This document shows positions 28,901-36,824 of a stretch of DNA of 64,000 nt, piece after piece. The stretch lies in the NCBI GenBank assembly GCA_002786855.1, contig PCUU01000024.1, forward strand, positions 93,812 to 157,811. The letters run 5' to 3'. Position 1 is the first letter of the stretch, and each line of letters begins with the position of its first letter. The position numbers were made by a program, and so were the translations under genes. Origin of the DNA: Cytophagales bacterium CG12_big_fil_rev_8_21_14_0_65_40_12. Lineage in GTDB: Bacteria > Bacteroidota > Bacteroidia > Cytophagales > Cyclobacteriaceae. The notes beneath the pieces are model-generated. The model was not told the origin of the DNA, did not search any database, and saw only the letters and a program-made list of their open reading frames with translations.

Positions 28901-29777
28901 GCTGCTTAATGGTGTTTTCCAAAAGCGAAGCTTCATCTCGTTGACCTTTGGCCTTGCGCTGAATAATGTGCTTGCCTCCTTCTTTTTTATCTTCCAATCC
29001 AATAATATGGAGTAGCTCTTTATAGAATTCTTTATTGAGGCTATTGCTATCGTTGGCAAAATTGAGCTTGAGCAGATGTTCTGGAGAGAAAATCTTATAG
29101 AGCGCGATTAGTTTTTTGTTGCTCTCGCTGTCACCTTTCTTTAAAACCGTTTCATAATCTTTTAGATCGAAATGGGTGAATGTAATTTCGGTTTCGAGTT
29201 TATCTAAAAATGGCTTAGCAATGTCGTTATAGAAAACCGAGGTATTGGACGCAGAAAGTTGCTTGCTTTCAAATTGATCGAACTGCTTAACAAGGCCTTT
29301 ATTTTGGGCGAACAGCTTTTCGAAAACCTGCGCATCGAAGATAAACCACTCGTGAATATTGGTGATGATCAGGTGTCTGACTTCCAAATTTTTTGCGGTA
29401 ATGCGTTCTCGCAAATAATACAGAATCAGCTCATGAAATGCCTTTCGGTTCAGGTTGTCTTTGGTCACCATTTCAGCTTTGTTGGTCGGCCTCTTCGCCT
29501 CAATAATTACCCCAACCGAGTCGCTGCTTTTAGGACCATTGAAAATCGCCCAGTCAATATTCTGCTTTACATTAAAGTGGTATTCTTCCCCGAAATAGGT
29601 CTTTTTTAGGAAATCCCGCATTTCGGTTTTGTGGTTCTCCTCGTCTTTGGCATCATCTACTTGGCTAATGAGGTAGAGTAAGTTTTGCCTAAACGCTTCA
29701 ATATCATTCCTGAAAGGTTTTACCTTCCGGTATGCTTGGTTAAGGGCGTCTTTTGGTTGTATGGGGTGGAGAAGCAT
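25929..29777 (-). CDS. type IIG-like restriction-modification protein (N6-adenine methylase with N-terminal nuclease)
   Basis: The 1282-residue protein combines cleavage and methylation functions. An N-terminal nuclease-like domain has Asp75 and Glu93-Ala-Lys95 (PD-(D/E)XK pattern). The central gamma-class N6-adenine methylase has the SAM motif DPAVGSGHF near residue 550 and the catalytic motif NPPY near residue 862, as in the Eco57I family. The C-terminal target-recognition region (about 1000-1282) includes KIYRGVLTGYNEAF. A 33-bp palindrome (27752-27784) is inserted in frame. It lies between a YhcG-type gene (22 bp upstream) and the solo nuclease-like gene (13 bp downstream). BREX PglX is an alternative family, but no other BREX gene is present. 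Confidence 0.88.
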   Translation of the reverse strand: MLLHPIQPKDALNQAYRKVKPFRNDIEAFRQNLLYLISQVDDAKDEENHKTEMRDFLKKTYFGEEYHFNVKQNIDWAIFNGPKSSDSVGVIIEAKRPTNKAEMVTKDNLNRKAFHELILYYLRERITAKNLEVRHLIITNIHEWFIFDAQVFEKLFAQNKGLVKQFDQFESKQLSASNTSVFYNDIAKPFLDKLETEITFTHFDLKDYETVLKKGDSESNKKLIALYKIFSPEHLLKLNFANDSNSLNKEFYKELLHIIGLEDKKEGGKHIIQRKAKGQRDEASLLENTIKQLDKRDLIFQVEKPIQYGASKEDQLFGVALELVITWVNRVLFLKLLEAQLISYNKDKAFAFLNANLIHDYDDLDDLFFGVLAKKPEERDEENHKKFGQVPYLNSSLFESTTLEASTLYVGLLRDERQLPLHNQTVLKDNNGKRKGGELSALHYLFAFLDAYDFSSENGEEIQEEKKTLINASVLGLIFEKINGYKDGSFFTPGFITMYMCRETIRRAVLQRFKNDFGIEADDIDDLYSQLDRKKKPEYNAAINSLKICDPAVGSGHFLVSALNELIAIKSELEILIDKEGKPLRDCTFEVINDELIIKLDDELFQYNPKNPTSQRIQETIFHEKQTIIENCLFGVDINPNSVKICRLRLWIELLKHAYYRQATEPSKGFKPLEGYDKVGSYSTLETLPNIDINIKCGNSLISRFGLDEDLSRILKSVKWNIETYKGFVLDYKHASNKEEKKGLEKLIEQIKSDFRSEIARDNPIQRRLDKLGYELFKLTGKGKDGFGLMMFDPEEDYGKDKLLKKKREAKIKKLEKDIAIEQGKLDEIKSNKIYQNAFEWRFEFPEVLNHNGDFLGFDVVIGNPPYIRQEAFSADKPYLQQHYQTAAGTADLFVYFVERGMNVLAQNGQFIYILPNKWMRAGYGKNLRNWVGQFSIESIVDFGDLPVFEEATTYPCIWHMSKTANAEPNFKACTIESLEFDVSLGEYVKQNQFEVNQSLLPENGWTLVDDKIQRLLEKIKNQGAPLGEYVEGKIYRGVLTGYNEAFVIDEATKNQLIEEDPKSAEIIKPFLAGRDIKRYQQPKSDKYLILFKNGDTKKWFGDLDEEKAWEKLQEKFPSISSFLKQFEVKAKARYDQGHYWWELRACDYYEEFEKPKVMLPDISIRCEALYDEGNFYCVNTAYIMPTLKKSDLGLLNSGLVLFFYGNITQTIRGGYYRFIRQYLEQIPMVDSTSLESKVDQILSLKKENPQADTSALEREIDLMVYELYGLSEEEIKIIEES
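27752..27784. repeat. 33-bp palindrome inside the restriction-methylase gene
   Basis: Two 16-base arms, AACCCTCCAAGGGTTT and its exact reverse complement, flank a single central G. The 33 bp equal 11 codons, so the reading frame is kept. The encoded peptide, around EPSKGFKPLEG, sits in a variable loop between the methylase SAM motif and the NPPY motif. A 14-base sequence with one mismatch to the left arm (CCCTTCAAGGGTTT, 23340-23353) lies in the intergenic gap before higA. Confidence 0.85.
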
Positions 29778-29799
29778 TTATTAAATTTAGACAAATAGG

Positions 29800-31383
29800 T
29801 TAGTTGTTAGCGTCAATACCATCAAGCCTTTCTTCAATATCGGTGGCTAAGTCTTCTGTGAGTTTGTTAGCCCATACTTCAATTTCGGATTTTGATGGTA
29901 ATTGATGATAAAGAAATTCTATTTCAGGCTTTCGGTCATTATCATAAAAGATTTGATATTTTAGCTCCAAAAGACGAATTGTTAGTTGTCTATAGACTTG
30001 AAAAGCCTCAGTGCCTGCAGGAATAAAACCATCAAGATTCAGGCATATTCTTAGCTCGTAAGGATTTGGTTCTTCCTTCAGTTTATTTTCAAAATCATCC
30101 TTTTCGTAAAACCTATGACTTGTATGCTCTAGAGTGCTCCTATCATATTTAAACAGAGTCCTCAATTCTGTACTTTTCAATTTAAATGAATCCCAAAGGG
30201 GATAAATATAACCGTCAACTATTTTTCTGATAGTTTCCTCGCTTTTTGATTCTTCGATTTTGGGCTTTTTAAGCCGTTCAACTCTTTCTTTGATGGACTT
30301 TAGTCTTGTTTCAATACTAGAGGAGGGAATATCAATATCCTTTTCTAGCTCCCTCTCAAGCTCTTCAACGGTAGGAAGATCCTCCTTAAACTCATCTGGT
30401 AATGCACTATGAAATTTGTAATCAGCAACTCCAAGTGGTTTGTCTAGGCCCTTCAATGAATATTCAATTACGGTTTTGTTGGGAGTTTTACATAAAAGAA
30501 TACCAATTGTTGGTTCATCAAGCATTCCTCTTAATTGTGCATCAATCGAGTTGATGTAGAAGTTTAATTTACCCGTATATTCTGGTTTAAATTCTCCCAC
30601 TTTCAACTCAAAAATTACATAGCAATGAAGTCTGATATTGTAAAAGAGTAAATCTAAGAAATAGTCACTGCCATCAACCTGAAGGTTATATTGATTTCCT
30701 ACATAAGCAAAGCCCTTACCAAGCTCCAATAAGAATTTTTTCATATTGCCGATCAAGGCATTTTCGAAATCTCTTTCGTGCATTTTTTCCCCCAGAGATA
30801 GAAAATCAAATACATATGGGCTTTTGATTGTTTCAACAGCCAAATCTGATTGAGCAGGAGTTAGCGTTGAATTGAAGTTAGTAATTGCAGCTCCCTGCCT
30901 CTCATGAAGTTTGTTTTCAATTTGGGCCAGCATTACATTTCTACTCCAACCGTTATCAACTGTTTTTTGAATGTAAAAAAGCCTGATTTTCTCTTCCTTT
31001 ATTTTTTCCAATAAAGTCAAATGATGATACCAAGTCAATTGTGCAAGTGGTGCTTGCACAATTACGGAGTCTTGCTTGTCCAACAATTGTGCAAGTGATG
31101 CTTGCACAATTCCGCTAGGATAAGCTTCTGCAAAAACCCGCATATATTTTAAGTTTCGCTCAGACAAACCCTTCATGTCAGGGAATTCTAACCTTAAATC
31201 ATCTGCTAAATGTTTAATTACTTTAGCTCCCCAACCTTCCAATGCTTGCTGCTCAAGAATTGTTTTACCTATTTCCCAGTAAAGACAAAGAAGTTGCTCA
31301 TTCACTACAATGCTGGCCTTAAGTCGTGCCAGCCTGATGCTCTCCTTCAGAGACTTTAAAATGTTTTCGTAATTACCCGTCAT
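29800..31383 (-). CDS. YhcG-type DUF1016 protein with PD-(D/E)XK nuclease domain
   Basis: The 527-residue protein has an N-terminal DUF1016 domain (about residues 5-165, with LYWEIGKTI and NLKYMRVFAEAYP), a YhcG-type nuclease domain with Asp244 (YFLDLLFYN) and Glu259-Leu-Lys261, and an extra C-terminal region of about 170 residues (about 355-527) absent from ordinary YhcG proteins. These proteins are commonly found beside restriction systems. Here the gene is first in the operon, 22 bp before the type IIG-like gene. A duplicated palindrome encodes a repeated IVQA-LAQL peptide near residues 92-116. Confidence 0.85.
   Translation of the reverse strand: MTGNYENILKSLKESIRLARLKASIVVNEQLLCLYWEIGKTILEQQALEGWGAKVIKHLADDLRLEFPDMKGLSERNLKYMRVFAEAYPSGIVQASLAQLLDKQDSVIVQAPLAQLTWYHHLTLLEKIKEEKIRLFYIQKTVDNGWSRNVMLAQIENKLHERQGAAITNFNSTLTPAQSDLAVETIKSPYVFDFLSLGEKMHERDFENALIGNMKKFLLELGKGFAYVGNQYNLQVDGSDYFLDLLFYNIRLHCYVIFELKVGEFKPEYTGKLNFYINSIDAQLRGMLDEPTIGILLCKTPNKTVIEYSLKGLDKPLGVADYKFHSALPDEFKEDLPTVEELERELEKDIDIPSSSIETRLKSIKERVERLKKPKIEESKSEETIRKIVDGYIYPLWDSFKLKSTELRTLFKYDRSTLEHTSHRFYEKDDFENKLKEEPNPYELRICLNLDGFIPAGTEAFQVYRQLTIRLLELKYQIFYDNDRKPEIEFLYHQLPSKSEIEVWANKLTEDLATDIEERLDGIDANN
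31037..31111. repeat. duplicated in-frame hairpin inside the YhcG-type gene
   Basis: Two copies of a 27-bp hairpin (AATTGTGCAAG, 5-base loop, CTTGCACAATT) occupy 31037-31063 and 31085-31111. The arms are perfect and the loops are TGGTG and TGATG. The copies start 48 bp apart, which is 16 codons, so both are read in the same frame and give IVQASLAQL and IVQAPLAQL. Confidence 0.85.
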
Positions 31384-31441
31384 TTCTTACAAGTCAAAAT
31401 AACAAAAATAACTATGAAAATTAGTCAATCTATTTTAAACC

Positions 31442-31807
31442 TCAAATCGCCCTCCCAAAAGGAGCGAAAGCCAAGCCAGCCAATTTAAAGTGCTGCATAC
31501 CGAAGGGAAGGCCAATAATGGTAATTGAGAAGAGGATTCCCCAGAAGAGGTGGGTGAGGAAAAGCCAGAAACCTCCGAAAATGATCCAGATGATATTGAG
31601 TGGTAAAAACAGACAACCACCCACAGCGCTGCCGGGTCTCACTTCTTGACCGAAAGGGGCAAAACCAAGAATCGCAAGTTTAAAACATTGAATGCCAAAG
31701 GGAATACCTACTACAGTAAGGCAAAGTGCGATTCCCCCAATAATATATTCCAAAGCGATCATCCAACCGCCAAATACAATCCAGATGATGTTTCCTAAAA
31801 GCCTCAT
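31442..31807 (-). CDS. yccF: YccF domain membrane protein
   Basis: The 121-residue inner-membrane protein is made of two YccF repeats, each a hydrophobic LLGNIIWIVFGGW- or LPLNIIWIIFGGF-like segment followed by VVGIPFGIQCFKLA or IIGLPFGMQHFKLA and an FAPFG turn. The duplicated pattern is diagnostic. The function of YccF proteins is not established. Its ATG overlaps the stop of the upstream lipoprotein gene by four bases, so the two are co-translated. Confidence 0.88.
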   Translation of the reverse strand: MRLLGNIIWIVFGGWMIALEYIIGGIALCLTVVGIPFGIQCFKLAILGFAPFGQEVRPGSAVGGCLFLPLNIIWIIFGGFWLFLTHLFWGILFSITIIGLPFGMQHFKLAGLAFAPFGRAI

Positions 31808-32439
31808 AAAATATCTTTGAAAGAAAGCACCTCTAAATTTTCCGTAGACAGCTCAAAAACCGTTGTCAATGGCTGATCCTCGAGTTGATACTGATGCAAG
31901 TAGTGAACAGATGTTTTTCCACTTAAATCCATATGAAAAACGGAGAGGTTTAAGGCATTAAGCTGTTGATTTAAGATTGAGATTTGATCGTTAAAAAGTT
32001 GTTGCTGTAATTTATATTCTTCTAAAACTGAAGAATTGGTTTTAGCCGAAGACTTCTCCATTTGCTTATCTAGCCTTACATTCTCAAAAATCAATTCATC
32101 CAAAAGGTCAAATTCAAAATTATCATTAGCGGCTAAAAAACGATGCATGATGCCATTTTTACCTTCCTGAAGCAAATTTGAAGCAAGGCTTAATTTAGTC
32201 CTGACCGTATCTTGAACTGCAATAATTGAGGTAGCCAAGGCTTGATTGGAAGATAAAAAGGCATTATCGATGCGCTGAAAAGACAAAGGGCTGTACTCAC
32301 TGGGGTTTTCTAAATGCTCTAAAATAAAGAACCTAATCTCGGATTGAAACTTGTCCTCATCCGATCTTAAATCGCAAGAACAAATGGCCAATATCACTAA
32401 TAAGCCCCAAGTGAATAGCTGAAAAATTTTCCTTTTCAT
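31804..32439 (-). CDS. predicted lipoprotein, unknown function
   Basis: The 211-residue product has a signal peptide with lipobox AICSC (Cys21 or Cys22) and a soluble, largely helical remainder that includes a Gln/Leu-rich coiled-coil-like stretch near residues 145-165. No family is recognised. It is translationally coupled by four bases to the yccF gene. A periplasmic or surface location is inferred from the lipobox. Confidence 0.68.
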   Translation of the reverse strand: MKRKIFQLFTWGLLVILAICSCDLRSDEDKFQSEIRFFILEHLENPSEYSPLSFQRIDNAFLSSNQALATSIIAVQDTVRTKLSLASNLLQEGKNGIMHRFLAANDNFEFDLLDELIFENVRLDKQMEKSSAKTNSSVLEEYKLQQQLFNDQISILNQQLNALNLSVFHMDLSGKTSVHYLHQYQLEDQPLTTVFELSTENLEVLSFKDIL

Positions 32440-32495
32440 GTTCTAAAAGTAAACAAGTGCTGGTCAAAAGTATGCATAGCCAAGATTAAAAGAAG

Positions 32496-34097
32496 TTAAT
32501 CTGGTTTGCGGTAATTCACCCCTCTTTGGTCTAGCATTTTGAACTGCCAATCCAATTTATTTTCAAATTGACTCCAATCCTTTTTGTCGGCATTGGTCCA
32601 AACGGTTTCCGAAAGGGCAAGCATCCTCGGGAAAACCATGTACTCAACGTAGTCCGAGGTTTTCATATACTCGGTCCATACATTGGCTTGAGCGCCTAAA
32701 ACATGGTGCGCCTTGTCGGCAGAAAGTTCTTTTGGCACAGGCTCATAGGCATACACATCTTGTAAAGAAGTAAAACCACCAATGGCCAATGGCTCTCCTT
32801 CTGGCCCTGCTTGATAATGATCAAAATAAGCCACATCATTTGGGGTCATGATCACATCATGGCCTTGCTCGGCAGCTTCAATTCCCCCTTTTTCGCCTCT
32901 CCACGACATTACAGTGGCTTCTGGTGCAAGGCCACCTTCCAAAATTTCATCCCAACCAATCAGTTGTCTGTTTTTGCTGATCAAGAACTTCTCAATTCTT
33001 CGCACAAAATAACTCTGCAATTCAAATTCGTCTTTCAAACCTTCGCGCTTAATGACTTGCTGCGCTAAAGGGCTTTTCTTCCAAGCATCTTTAGGCGCTT
33101 CATCTCCACCAATATGAATGTACTTCCCTGGAAAAAGGTCGATCACTTCGGTAAGTACATCTTCTAAAAAAGCAAAAGTTAGTTCACTTGGGCAGTAAAT
33201 ATCATCGGTAACTCCCCATTTGGTAAATACTTCGAAAGGACCAGAAGTACAGCCCAACTCAGGATAAGCAGCGAGTGCTGCCACACTATGGCCTGGCATT
33301 TCAATTTCTGGGATTACCGTAATATGTCTGTCCGCAGCATAAGCAACAATCTCTTTAATTTGTTCTTGGGTATAAAAACCACCATAAGGTTGGCCATCGC
33401 CCACGTATGGGTCGAAGTTTTTCTCTACCATGGTTTCCTTCCGAACACTTCCTATTTCGGTAAGCTTCGGATATTTTTTGATCTCAATTCTCCAGCCTTG
33501 GTCTTCCGTTAAATGCCAATGAAAAGTATTCATTTTGTAAAAGGCCATCATGTCTAGATACTTCTTGATGAACTCCACAGGGAAGAAATGTCGGCAAACA
33601 TCGAGGTGCATTCCTCTGTAGCCAAAGCGAGGCGCGTCTTCAATATTCATTTGGGGCAATCTTACAGCTTCACCTTCCAAAGGCAGCATTTGAATTAGCG
33701 ACTGAACCCCATAAAATAAGCCTGTATTGCTCGCTGCAGCTATTTCGACTCCATTTTCTGAAATGGACAAGTCATAGGCACCTTCCGTGGCGTTCGTCAT
33801 TTTTTTCCATCTAAAGTCGATATAATTTGACTTCGGTACTTCTTTGGCAACTTTAGAAGTCCAGCCAATCGTTTTAAGATAATCGGCTAGAAATTCCGCT
33901 GTTTTTTCTGCTCCTTCTTCCTGCACCACAAGCGTAAGGCCTTTAGAAAGCACCATGGATTGCTCACCTTTCGAAATGAATTGAGGCTGGGGAACTATGG
34001 CGGTTTCACTGATTTGTAGGTCAGAGTATTTGTCGGGTTGACAGGCACATATTGCTAATAAGACAGTACAGCAAAAGGATAGAAGTAGTTTTTTCAT
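32496..34097 (-). CDS. GH20 beta-N-acetylhexosaminidase, lipoprotein
   Basis: The 533-residue lipoprotein (lipobox AICAC, Cys19) hydrolyses terminal beta-linked GlcNAc or GalNAc. It has a GH20b domain (about residues 35-150) and a TIM barrel starting FGYRGMHLDVCRHFFP. The catalytic Asp-Glu pair lies in IHIGGDEAPK near residue 330, and the barrel ends with MSWRGEKGG and ANVWTEYM substrate motifs. A GlcNAc-asparaginase-type gene is divergently transcribed 98 bp away, suggesting shared use of chitin-like or glycoprotein glycans. Confidence 0.93.
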   Translation of the reverse strand: MKKLLLSFCCTVLLAICACQPDKYSDLQISETAIVPQPQFISKGEQSMVLSKGLTLVVQEEGAEKTAEFLADYLKTIGWTSKVAKEVPKSNYIDFRWKKMTNATEGAYDLSISENGVEIAAASNTGLFYGVQSLIQMLPLEGEAVRLPQMNIEDAPRFGYRGMHLDVCRHFFPVEFIKKYLDMMAFYKMNTFHWHLTEDQGWRIEIKKYPKLTEIGSVRKETMVEKNFDPYVGDGQPYGGFYTQEQIKEIVAYAADRHITVIPEIEMPGHSVAALAAYPELGCTSGPFEVFTKWGVTDDIYCPSELTFAFLEDVLTEVIDLFPGKYIHIGGDEAPKDAWKKSPLAQQVIKREGLKDEFELQSYFVRRIEKFLISKNRQLIGWDEILEGGLAPEATVMSWRGEKGGIEAAEQGHDVIMTPNDVAYFDHYQAGPEGEPLAIGGFTSLQDVYAYEPVPKELSADKAHHVLGAQANVWTEYMKTSDYVEYMVFPRMLALSETVWTNADKKDWSQFENKLDWQFKMLDQRGVNYRKPD

Positions 34098-34195
34098 GCT
34101 TGAAGTTATTGAGAATCATGAGATTTTAAAACCGTTTGATTATTGGTAGGCAATAGATAAGTACATTTTTATAACTTCCCTAAATTTTTTTGAAT

Positions 34196-35170
34196 ATGAG
34201 CAACCGAAGAAAGTTTATCAAATCTGGCATTTTAGGTGGTTTAGCCGTTTCAACAGGAAGTATGGCCACATTAGCCTGCGCAACTCCAACCACCGTAAGC
34301 CAAAAACCTATTGTGATCTCTACTTGGAATCATGGCGTTGAAGCCAACATGGGTGCATGGGAAGTGCTTTCAAAAGGCGGAAAAGCAGTAGATGCTGTGG
34401 AGCAGGGTGTAAGGGTTACCGAAGCCGACCCCAATAACGCAACCGTTGGTATTGGTGGTTTTCCTGATCGTGATGGTTTTGTGACGCTCGATGCTTGTAT
34501 TATGGACCATAATGAGAATTGCGGTTCGGTCGCCTTTCTTCAAAACTTTATGCACCCCATTTCTGTGGCGAGAAAAGTGATGGACGATACACCTCATGTG
34601 ATGCTAGTAGGCGAAGGAGCCAAAAAATTTGCTCTAGAGCAGGGTTTCAAAGAGGAAAACTTATTGACTCCCAATGCGGAAAAAGCTTGGAAAGACTGGT
34701 TGAAAAACCAAGACTACAAACCCAAAATCAATATCGAAAATCACGACACGATTGGAATGTTGGCTTTAGACGAAAACGGAGACCTTTCGGGGGCTTGCAC
34801 CACAAGTGGGGCTGCATGGAAAATGCATGGCCGAGTGGGTGATTCCCCAATCATTGGCGCTGGACTTTATGTAGATAATGAAATTGGGGCCGCAACTGCT
34901 ACAGGTTTAGGAGAGTTTGTGATCAAGATTTGTGGCTCGCACATGATCGTAGAATTAATGAGACAAGGTTTTTCTCCTCAGGAAGCTTGTGAGGAAGCAG
35001 TTGGCAGAATCAAGCGTAAATACCCCAACAGCTATATGGATTTGCAAGTTGGCTTTTTGGCTTTAAGTAAGTCTGGAGAATATGGGGCTTATGCCATGCA
35101 TAAAGGTTTCAATTTCGCGGTAAAGTCAAACGCGCAGGATGAATTGATAGATGCTGGGGCAGCGGTGTAA
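34196..35170 (+). CDS. N4-(beta-N-acetylglucosaminyl)-L-asparaginase / isoaspartyl peptidase family
   Basis: The 324-residue Ntn-hydrolase is made as a precursor that cleaves itself before Thr185 (NHDTIGMLA), exposing the catalytic threonine. The signal region has a twin-arginine motif (NRRKFIKSG) and ends near ATLAC, so it is probably exported folded by Tat. Other family motifs are STWNHG, VGIGGFPD and GDSPIIGAGLYVDNEIGAATATG. The ATG at 34196 is chosen over a TTG two codons upstream. It faces the GH20 gene; together they could dismantle N-linked glycopeptides. Confidence 0.9.
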   Translation: MSNRRKFIKSGILGGLAVSTGSMATLACATPTTVSQKPIVISTWNHGVEANMGAWEVLSKGGKAVDAVEQGVRVTEADPNNATVGIGGFPDRDGFVTLDACIMDHNENCGSVAFLQNFMHPISVARKVMDDTPHVMLVGEGAKKFALEQGFKEENLLTPNAEKAWKDWLKNQDYKPKINIENHDTIGMLALDENGDLSGACTTSGAAWKMHGRVGDSPIIGAGLYVDNEIGAATATGLGEFVIKICGSHMIVELMRQGFSPQEACEEAVGRIKRKYPNSYMDLQVGFLALSKSGEYGAYAMHKGFNFAVKSNAQDELIDAGAAV

Positions 35171-36406
35171 TTAGGCCTTGGCTACCTTTTGAATTTTACC
35201 ATAACTAAGCGAACGCCAAAACCACTCCAATGGGCCATATTGAAAATAGCTCAACCACAGGGAGGAAAAAACAACTTGGAATACCCAAATGGCGAAAACG
35301 AACACCGCCTGTGCTGCACGGTCCAAATCGCCAAACAAAGCCAAACCGTGACCATAAAAGGCATAAGTGCAAATGATGGATTGCATGATATAATTGGTCA
35401 TCGCCATTTGACCTACCGCAGCCATCCTTTTGGCCATAAAGTTTTTAGTCCCTGCTTTGCAGAGCAACACGATGATTCCAATATAGCCCAAGGCCATCGC
35501 CACACTACCCCAGTAATTGAACTGAGCATAATAGAAATAACTCTTTTCGAAGTCCCATCGGTCGTTGAAATCCAAAATCACCCCAACCAGCACCAAGGGC
35601 AAACCAATGGATATTCCATAAATGGCGAGTTTAGCCAGAAACTTGGTGGATTGTTTGGCTGTTAAAACTCCCTTTTTGTAAAGGCCCATTCCCAAAAGAA
35701 TGAGGCCGCAAACGCGCCAAAAGGTTTCTGAAATAAAAACTTTCGTCTGCATTTTGAATGCCTGAGGAGTACGAATAAGCATTTGCCGCTCCCAACTGCT
35801 TGTATAGTAATCTATTTCTTCGGCAATGGCTTGGCTATCGGGCGCCCAAACCTCGGCTTTAAAGGCTTCAAATTGCCCAGGCTCCCATAAAGGAATGGAA
35901 TAGGCAAAAATGAATTTCAAAAGAGAGCCTATTAGTAAAAAAATAAGGCCTGCCCGAAAGAGATATTCCTTCTTTTTACTTCTGAAAGCAAACATGAAAA
36001 ATCCGCAAATTGCGTAAATCACCAAAATATCGCCAGCCCAAAGAAGGTAGGCATGGAATACCCCGATGATGAACAACCAAAAAAACCTTCTGTATTGAAG
36101 GTCTCCCGACCTTAAATGCTCCTTTCTGGCTTTTTGGGAAATCAAAATAATGGTGGCGCCAAAAAGCATCGAAAAAATTGCCATGAACTTTTCGTTGGCA
36201 AAAACATGACTGAGCAGCCAAACATAGAAATTGATATCTTCCAGATTTTCGAATGCTGTTGGATTGCTGTAGGCCACCCATGGCATTGAATAGCTTTGAA
36301 TGGTCATCGCAAGAATACCAAGCACTGCCACTCCTCGTAAAATATCGAGCGATATAACCCTGCTTTTCGGGTCAATGGGTGCTAAAATGTAAGATGAGCC
36401 TGCCAA
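35171..36406 (-). CDS. DUF418 family membrane protein
   Basis: The 411-residue polytopic protein begins with the DUF418 signature RVISLDILRGVAVLGILAM and has about nine or ten hydrophobic segments. The C-terminal DUF418 domain has MAAVGQMAMTNYIMQSIICT and GPLEWFWRSLSYG. These proteins resemble acyltransferase-type membrane proteins, but their function is not established. The stop abuts the convergent asparaginase-type gene. It lies 38 bp after the Rieske gene on the same strand. Confidence 0.88.
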   Translation of the reverse strand: MAGSSYILAPIDPKSRVISLDILRGVAVLGILAMTIQSYSMPWVAYSNPTAFENLEDINFYVWLLSHVFANEKFMAIFSMLFGATIILISQKARKEHLRSGDLQYRRFFWLFIIGVFHAYLLWAGDILVIYAICGFFMFAFRSKKKEYLFRAGLIFLLIGSLLKFIFAYSIPLWEPGQFEAFKAEVWAPDSQAIAEEIDYYTSSWERQMLIRTPQAFKMQTKVFISETFWRVCGLILLGMGLYKKGVLTAKQSTKFLAKLAIYGISIGLPLVLVGVILDFNDRWDFEKSYFYYAQFNYWGSVAMALGYIGIIVLLCKAGTKNFMAKRMAAVGQMAMTNYIMQSIICTYAFYGHGLALFGDLDRAAQAVFVFAIWVFQVVFSSLWLSYFQYGPLEWFWRSLSYGKIQKVAKA

Positions 36407-36444
36407 AATCTCGGAAAAATAGGGAATTAAATTTAAAGAATATA

Positions 36445-36771
36445 TTAATCTTTGAGATACAAATACACGTGAGGGTCTTCAAAACGCAATTCATGAATTT
36501 TCAAGGCTGCCGTACGCTGTTCACATTCCACACCATCTTTAAGACTAAACCGGTAGGAGTGCAATGGACAGACCACCTCGGATAGAAAATTGATCAAGCC
36601 ATCGAATAGTGAGTGTTTGTTATGTGGACAAAGGTGATCGAAGACATAAAACTGCTCTTGGTGCTGCGCCAAGCAAATTTTTCGTTCCCCAATTTTGATG
36701 ATCAATCGTCCATTTTCATCGAGACTCTCGATTAAATCTTCCTTAGTATCGAACAACTTAAATCTCTTCAT
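36445..36771 (-). CDS. Rieske [2Fe-2S] domain protein
   Basis: The 108-residue stand-alone Rieske protein binds a [2Fe-2S] cluster through Cys48-x-His50 and Cys68-x2-His71 (CPH and CPLH boxes, 17 residues apart). It lacks a membrane anchor, so it is a soluble ferredoxin-type electron carrier rather than a respiratory complex subunit. The partner oxygenase or reductase is unknown. It sits 53 bp after the tricorn-like gene and before DUF418 on the same strand. Confidence 0.9.
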   Translation of the reverse strand: MKRFKLFDTKEDLIESLDENGRLIIKIGERKICLAQHQEQFYVFDHLCPHNKHSLFDGLINFLSEVVCPLHSYRFSLKDGVECEQRTAALKIHELRFEDPHVYLYLKD

Positions 36772-36786
36772 TCTCTATGAATATTA

Positions 36787-36810
36787 GCCCAAGCTCGTCT
36801 TTGCTTGGGC
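36787..36810 (-). terminator. hairpin after the tricorn-like gene
   Basis: GCCCAAGC (36787-36794) and GCTTGGGC (36803-36810) are perfect 8-bp arms with an 8-base loop, starting 15 bp after the protease stop codon. The following T-run on the minus strand is weak, so termination may be partial and leave the Rieske gene expressed. Confidence 0.5.
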
Positions 36811-36824
36811 ATTAAATTGTGCTT

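Noticed and set aside
25929..29777. BREX system (PglX)
   Set aside because: The methylase resembles PglX in size and NPPY motif, but no BrxC, PglZ or BrxL-type gene lies nearby, and it has its own N-terminal nuclease pattern.
27752..31111. CRISPR array
   Set aside because: The palindromes are coding, few in number, and not regularly spaced with unique spacers.
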